Shown here piece by piece: positions 6,471 through 9,642 of a DNA stretch of 9,642 nucleotides. Source of the DNA: JBGPBY01 sp041481485 (GTDB lineage Bacteria > Acidobacteriota > Terriglobia > 20CM-2-55-15); assembly GCA_041481485.1 (NCBI GenBank), contig JBGPBY010000270.1, positions 1-9,642 of the forward strand. The letters are read 5' to 3'. Position numbers and translations under genes: made by a program. Below the pieces are notes generated by a model, which was given only the letters and a program-made list of their open reading frames with translations, was not told where the DNA came from and ran no database searches. Every line of letters begins with the position of its first letter. Within the stretch, counting starts at the first letter, position 1.

Positions 6471-7424
6471 TCAATTCTGCCGTTTCAATTCTGCAAACAT
6501 GGAATCGGATTGCTGGAATTGCAGGCATCCCGCGGTAGGCGGAGTGAGAGGACAGCCCTTGGCCCTCCATCCATAGTCGGTTTCCAGCGTGTTGACCATG
6601 TCGTCCTTTGTTGTGCTGGATTTCACAATTGCGATTAGACGAGTCCTCATGGTTTCGATGTCGGCTCTGAATTTCACAAGGTCGTCCCTGGTGGCGACTG
6701 GACCGTGTCCCGGAATGACGGTATCGAACTTGAGCGACAACGCGCCGTCCAGTGTCTTGGTCCATTCCATGAAACTTCCTCCCTGGGCATAGTCCACATA
6801 AATATTCGCGCCGGGAGGCCGCGTCGAAGCAGGCGTTCCCGTGCGCGGGCCCAGCCTTAAGAAAAGATCGCCGGTCTGAATCACACCGACTTCGGGGAAA
6901 TAGATAATGGAATCGCCGCTGGTGTGGCCGCGGCCGAAGTATTTGGCTCGAACTTCCTTTCCGCCGAGAAAAACGGAGATTTCGTCGTCATACGTAACGC
7001 TTGGCAACCCGATGGGCGTGCCGGGGGTGTCTTCGTAATACGGCTGCTTGATGTCTGCAAGGTTGGCCCGGAGATTCCGATGTGCGATGACCGCCGCCAT
7101 TGGGAGCATCTTCAAATCGCCACCGGCATGGTCGTCATGCTGGTGAGTATTGAAGACGTACCGGATCGGCTTGTCGGTCAGCGTTTTCACCTGGGCGAGG
7201 ATATCGTCGTGGTTTCGATCGAACATGTCGTCCCCGAGAATGACACCCTCATTGGTGACGTACACGGCAACGTTCCCACCCTCACCCGATATCATGTACA
7301 GGTCGCCCTTCACCTTCTCAATGCGCAGCGGCCCCGGGCGCCGGGCGTTTTGGCTGTGAGCCACCCAAGCGGCTCCAGGCACGGAAATTCCCACCAGAAT
7401 CCAGATAAAAAATGTGCGCTTCAT
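6471..7424 (-). CDS. Secreted metallo-beta-lactamase-fold hydrolase
   Basis: A 317-residue protein with an N-terminal signal sequence (KR, then FFIWILVGISVPGAAWV, cleavage near 24-26). The fold's metal motifs are complete: THQHDDH (His94, His96, Asp98, His99), His167 in GRGHTSGD, Asp186 in TGD and His240 in PGHG. HxHxDH plus a bridging Asp is the two-metal site of glyoxalase II-like and many broad hydrolases. Class B1 beta-lactamases have Cys in place of that Asp, so B1 activity is unlikely. The substrate is unknown. A C-terminal extension (about 285-317) has Cys291 and Cys300, which could form a disulfide in the periplasm. The start at 7424 gives a clean signal peptide. No Shine-Dalgarno is present, but a -10-like TATAGT ends seven bases before the ATG. 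It lies directly upstream of the BlaI/M56 pair on the same strand, with a 213-base gap, and may share their function. Confidence 0.9.
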   Translation of the reverse strand: MKRTFFIWILVGISVPGAAWVAHSQNARRPGPLRIEKVKGDLYMISGEGGNVAVYVTNEGVILGDDMFDRNHDDILAQVKTLTDKPIRYVFNTHQHDDHAGGDLKMLPMAAVIAHRNLRANLADIKQPYYEDTPGTPIGLPSVTYDDEISVFLGGKEVRAKYFGRGHTSGDSIIYFPEVGVIQTGDLFLRLGPRTGTPASTRPPGANIYVDYAQGGSFMEWTKTLDGALSLKFDTVIPGHGPVATRDDLVKFRADIETMRTRLIAIVKSSTTKDDMVNTLETDYGWRAKGCPLTPPTAGCLQFQQSDSMFAELKRQN

Positions 7425-7431
7425 GAGGCCG

Positions 7432-7437
7432 ACTATA
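7432..7437 (-). promoter_or_regulatory. Candidate leaderless promoter of the hydrolase gene
   Basis: On the minus strand TATAGT is followed by exactly seven bases and then the ATG at 7424. A transcript would begin at or beside the start codon. No good -35 lies 15-18 bases upstream. The TANNNT-N7-ATG layout is known for leaderless genes in other bacteria. It explains the lack of a Shine-Dalgarno here, but a six-base match can arise by chance. Confidence 0.4.
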
Positions 7438-7505
7438 CCTCAATGGATTGCGAATATTGAGATCACGTCTTGAAAAGTCCGGAAACTCTGTGGGACGATA
7501 GCCGG

Positions 7506-7784
7506 ATGGGCTTGCGTAAAGAATTCGTTCGACTGCTTGCCGGCAGAGTATCAGAAGATCTCCTCAAGCAGGACATGATTGAGGTGCCTGCCGGACTCGA
7601 CCTCGAGCAGTTGATTTTCGACGTGCTGGACGCCGAAATCAATCTTGAAGATCGCGTCAATGAAGAAGTCCGCGTCATGCTCAATCAGTATCAGGATCAG
7701 ATGCGCATGACGGGTGCGTCGTATCAGGAAATGTTCAAACTTATAAAAGGAAAGATCGTCAGAGAACGCAAGATCGTTCTCTAA
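7506..7784 (+). CDS. DUF507 family protein, first of a tandem pair
   Basis: A 92-residue protein starting MGLRKEFVRLLAGRVSEDLL, highly charged and probably all-helical and cytoplasmic: no signal peptide, no membrane helix and no Cys. The opening helix, an acidic middle (LDAEINLEDRVNEEV) and a basic C-terminus ending KGKIVRERKIVL match what I know of DUF507, a family of unknown function in Acidobacteriota, Deltaproteobacteria and related groups. ATG 7506 aligns with the start of its neighbour. A TTG at 7470 would add 12 residues (KSPETLWDDSR-like) and is less likely. Ribosome binding is weak in both cases. It is followed after 11 bases by a second DUF507 gene, so the two form an operon, divergent from the hydrolase gene. 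Confidence 0.85.
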   Translation: MGLRKEFVRLLAGRVSEDLLKQDMIEVPAGLDLEQLIFDVLDAEINLEDRVNEEVRVMLNQYQDQMRMTGASYQEMFKLIKGKIVRERKIVL

Positions 7785-7795
7785 ACGGAAAACTC

Positions 7796-8071
7796 ATGCG
7801 ATTGTCCCGGGACAAAGTCAACGTTCTTTCTCACGCAGTGGCCGAGAAACTGGCTTCGATCGATGAAATCGAATTTATCGAAGACCGGAACACTATCCGG
7901 CTGGCTGTATTCGAGATGTTGATGCTCTGGTTGAAGAAGGAAGAAACCATCGACGCAGCGGCACGAAAAATGGTGGCATCCCAGTCGCGCAAAATTCCGG
8001 AAGGCAGCGCCGAATGGGAGATTCTTTACCGTAAGTATTACGAAGAGGGCATGCGCGACATCACGAACTGA
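7796..8071 (+). CDS. DUF507 family protein, second of a tandem pair
   Basis: A 91-residue charged, helical protein beginning MRLSRDKVNVLSHAVAEKL, the typical DUF507 N-terminus, and ending RKYYEEGMRDITN. Between them lie an acidic DEIEFIEDRN segment, a hydrophobic helix LAVFEMLMLWLKKEE and a basic stretch. It resembles the preceding protein in length and in the placing of the first helix, but identity is low, so the duplication is old or the two have different partners. GGA seven bases before the ATG is a weak ribosome binding site, and the 11-base gap suggests translation by ribosomes leaving the first gene. The function is unknown; the two may form a heteromer (inferred). Its stop lies seven bases from the stop of the opposing regulator gene. 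Confidence 0.87.
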   Translation: MRLSRDKVNVLSHAVAEKLASIDEIEFIEDRNTIRLAVFEMLMLWLKKEETIDAAARKMVASQSRKIPEGSAEWEILYRKYYEEGMRDITN

Positions 8072-8093
8072 CTTCCGGTCAGCTCTGAAGTTC
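8065..8093. terminator. Possible hairpin at the convergent gene ends
   Basis: CTGAC (8068-8072) / GTCAG (8078-8082) forms a 5-bp stem with a 5-base loop, and GAACT (8065-8069) / AGTTC (8089-8093) offers an alternative outer pairing. The hairpin covers both stop codons of the convergent genes. Without T tracts and with short stems it is a weak candidate for a shared terminator. Confidence 0.25.
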
Positions 8094-9320
8094 GCTGGAA
8101 AGAATCACGGCCTCTGCGATTTCCCGCATCGATCTGCGGGTTTTCATACTCTGCTGTTGAAGGCGCTTGTAGGCTTCCTCTTCTGAAAGACTGGCCTGTT
8201 TCTGCAACAGGCTCTTGGCACGCTCCACCAGCTTGCGGCTCTGCAGCGCTTCCTGTCCTTCCTGAACGGCAACGCTGAGTTTGGTATTTTCAAATGCCAT
8301 CGCGGCCTGATCCGCCACGGTGGAAAGCACTCGCAGATCCTCCATCGAGAAGACACGCTCCTGTGCGGAGTACACGTTGATGACTCCCAACACAAGGTCC
8401 TTGAAGATCATCGGCACGGAAACCAGAGACCGGACACCTTCCTTGGTCGCCAGTTCCGGATAGAGATAGCCCTCTTCCTTCGTCACATCTCGGACCATCA
8501 GTGGTGAACGTTCCTTCACGACACGGCTGATCAGGCTTTTACCGATTTTGAGATTGGGACGCTGCCAGTATTCCTCGCTCGAACACTTCGCGGCCTTCAG
8601 CACCAGTTCGTTCTTCTGCGTATCGACAAGCATGATCGAACAGACCTTGGCCTGCATCATTTCAGCAATCATGTTGACGATCAGTTGCAGCATCTCCTCC
8701 AAATACTGTCCTGATGACATCAACTGACCGACTTTGGCCAGAGTCGTAATCTGACGTGAACGATGGGAGGCTTCCTCATAAAGCCGGGCATTCTGAATCG
8801 CGCTTCCCACCTGATGACCGATGATCGATAGCAGCGTCCGTTCCTGCTCGCTGTGCCGATGCGCCTTTCGATGCTGGACGTTGATGACACCGGTCACTCT
8901 GCCGGTCGGAGCAATGATCGGAACCGAGATAAACGCCTCATACCGGTCTTCCGGCAACGTGTTGAAGAATTTGAACCGGACGTCTTTGCTGGCGTGCCGT
9001 GCAATCGCCACCTGTTCGGCCTGTTGCGCCACCCAACCTGTAATGCCCTCGCCAACCTTGACTGAAATTTTGCCGATCAGCCTGGCATGAGGGTTCTTCG
9101 ATGCCCGAAGAACGAGAAACTCTTCCTTGTCGTCCAGGAGGTACAGGAGACAGGAATCGCCCTTCGTGTTCTCGATAACCAGATCGATAATCTGGTGCAA
9201 TACCTTGTCCAGATCGAGCGTACAGCTTATGGTTTGGCTGATCTGATGCAGAATCGTCAGTTCCTGTCCTGCCAGATCCAGACTCTTTTGAATGTCTTTA
9301 AATGATGTTGCGCGTGACAT
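8079..9320 (-). CDS. GAF-GAF-ANTAR regulator (probable RNA-binding antiterminator)
   Basis: A 413-residue cytoplasmic protein from ATG 9320. A short coiled segment (about 10-36) leads into GAF1 (37-178, with VGEGITGWVAQQ, ISVPI and GVINVQH) and GAF2 (205-345, with IGKSLISRVVKE, SLVSVPM and GVINVYS). An ANTAR domain follows at about 350-408: ALQSRKLVERAKSLLQKQ, then LSEEEAYKRLQQQSM and RRSMREIAEAVI. ANTAR domains bind paired RNA hairpins and prevent transcription termination; GAF domains bind small ligands, metals or chromophores. Such proteins are often driven by a histidine kinase or by the GAF ligand directly; no kinase gene is in the window. Met and Cys residues in the GAF domains do not point to one ligand. 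In-frame ATG 9338 and TTG 9362 would add 6 or 14 residues. None has a good ribosome binding site, so the start is uncertain. Confidence 0.88.
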   Translation of the reverse strand: MSRATSFKDIQKSLDLAGQELTILHQISQTISCTLDLDKVLHQIIDLVIENTKGDSCLLYLLDDKEEFLVLRASKNPHARLIGKISVKVGEGITGWVAQQAEQVAIARHASKDVRFKFFNTLPEDRYEAFISVPIIAPTGRVTGVINVQHRKAHRHSEQERTLLSIIGHQVGSAIQNARLYEEASHRSRQITTLAKVGQLMSSGQYLEEMLQLIVNMIAEMMQAKVCSIMLVDTQKNELVLKAAKCSSEEYWQRPNLKIGKSLISRVVKERSPLMVRDVTKEEGYLYPELATKEGVRSLVSVPMIFKDLVLGVINVYSAQERVFSMEDLRVLSTVADQAAMAFENTKLSVAVQEGQEALQSRKLVERAKSLLQKQASLSEEEAYKRLQQQSMKTRRSMREIAEAVILSSELQS

Positions 9321-9450
9321 ATGCGAGTCAGCTAGCATCGCATGTTCAACCGAAGTCCGCAAGGCGTCGAAAGTGACGATGGTGCCTCAACCTGCATTTT
9401 CCGCCTCTGCTGGAGGGCGTTTTCCGATTTGCGAATAATTCGAAAAATGA

Positions 9451-9507
9451 AATGCCGCGAAGCGGCTACCGAATAGAGACACGGAGTGGCGGCATTCCCT
9501 TAGCGGC
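9451..9507. repeat. Inverted-repeat cluster beside the transposase end
   Basis: AATGCCGC (9451-9458) and GCGGCATT (9489-9496) form a perfect 8-bp inverted repeat, 30 bases apart. The first arm can also pair locally as GCCGC-GAA-GCGGC (9454-9466). Another AGCGGCT stands at 9502-9508, echoing AGCGGCT at 9461-9467. The cluster lies within 70 bases past the transposase stop, where the terminal inverted repeat of the element or a terminator is expected. I cannot place the element boundary without its other end. Confidence 0.4.
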
Positions 9508-9517
9508 TGCCCAGAAA

Positions 9518-9642
9518 TTAATTCACATTCAGATTGGGGCGCAGGCTGTAGTTCCACTGGCCAAGGGTGTCATGTTTAACCAGATTAAGCCGACGCATTT
9601 GGGCGTCAGAGACTGTGGCTCCGGTATCGTATTCGCCAGGAA
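9518..9642 (-). CDS. ISAzo13-family transposase, C-terminal part (cut by the window edge)
   Basis: The last 40 codons of a minus-strand gene enter from the right edge and end at TAA (9520-9518). The visible residues include YDTGATVSDAQMRRLNL and QWNYSLRP. From memory, ISAzo13-type transposases end with a Y-x-TG-x-x-VSD-x-QM-x-x-LN-x-x-x-x-x-H-x-x-WNY-x-[IL]-x-P pattern, and the match covers the whole visible part. The catalytic core lies outside the window, so whether the copy is intact cannot be judged. The tail PNLNVN differs from the usual end after the WNY motif and may come from a shifted stop. It would be the only mobile-element gene in the window. Confidence 0.7.
   Translation of the reverse strand, partial: PGEYDTGATVSDAQMRRLNLVKHDTLGQWNYSLRPNLNVN

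Noticed and set aside
6471..7424. Class B1 metallo-beta-lactamase resistance gene
   Set aside because: The Cys ligand of class B1 is replaced by Asp186, and the overall motif set is that of general hydrolases of the fold.
1..9642. CRISPR array or long tandem DNA repeats
   Set aside because: No regularly spaced direct repeats were seen. The repeats in the M56 ectodomain are protein-level and diverged.

Overview
The window looks like an accessory stretch of a soil-type Acidobacteriota chromosome. This is inferred from gene content: a BlaI repressor paired with an M56 protease whose outer part is a string of carboxypeptidase-regulatory-like domains, two adjacent DUF507 genes, a GAF-GAF-ANTAR regulator, and moderate GC. 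No marker gene fixes the taxonomy.

Left edge (1-470): the 3' half of a tRNA-Asp gene begins exactly at the anticodon loop, has no 5' half, and is followed by a perfect intrinsic terminator. This is the usual scar of a tyrosine-recombinase element inserted in a tRNA gene; the element would lie to the left of the window. Just after the terminator is a stump of an AbiTii-type abortive-infection (phage-defence) protein, cut off after about 69 residues.

470-2880: a secreted protein of unknown family on the minus strand, then about 1.2 kb poor in genes. That stretch holds a possible 40-residue membrane peptide, a small HxxxCxxC (anti-sigma/zinc-finger-like) protein with a GTG start, and one doubtful small ORF.

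2881-7424 (minus strand): a sensory and secretory block. A secreted metallo-beta-lactamase-fold hydrolase is followed by a translationally coupled BlaI repressor and M56 membrane protease. The BlaI promoter has a perfect CTACGA-N6-TCGTAG dyad directly between its -35 and -10 elements, the expected place for an autoregulatory operator. The hydrolase promoter places TATAGT seven bases before the ATG, suggesting a leaderless mRNA. The pair resembles the beta-lactam sensing BlaR1/BlaI system, but the penicillin-binding sensor is replaced by about 665 residues of beta-sandwich repeats, so its signal is unknown.

7506-8071 (plus strand): two tandem DUF507 genes, divergent from the hydrolase. They converge, with a seven-base gap, on a minus-strand GAF-GAF-ANTAR regulator (8079-9320), a likely RNA-binding antiterminator. 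The right edge (9518-9642) holds the C-terminal 40 residues of an ISAzo13-like transposase. Both ends of the window therefore bear marks of mobile DNA.
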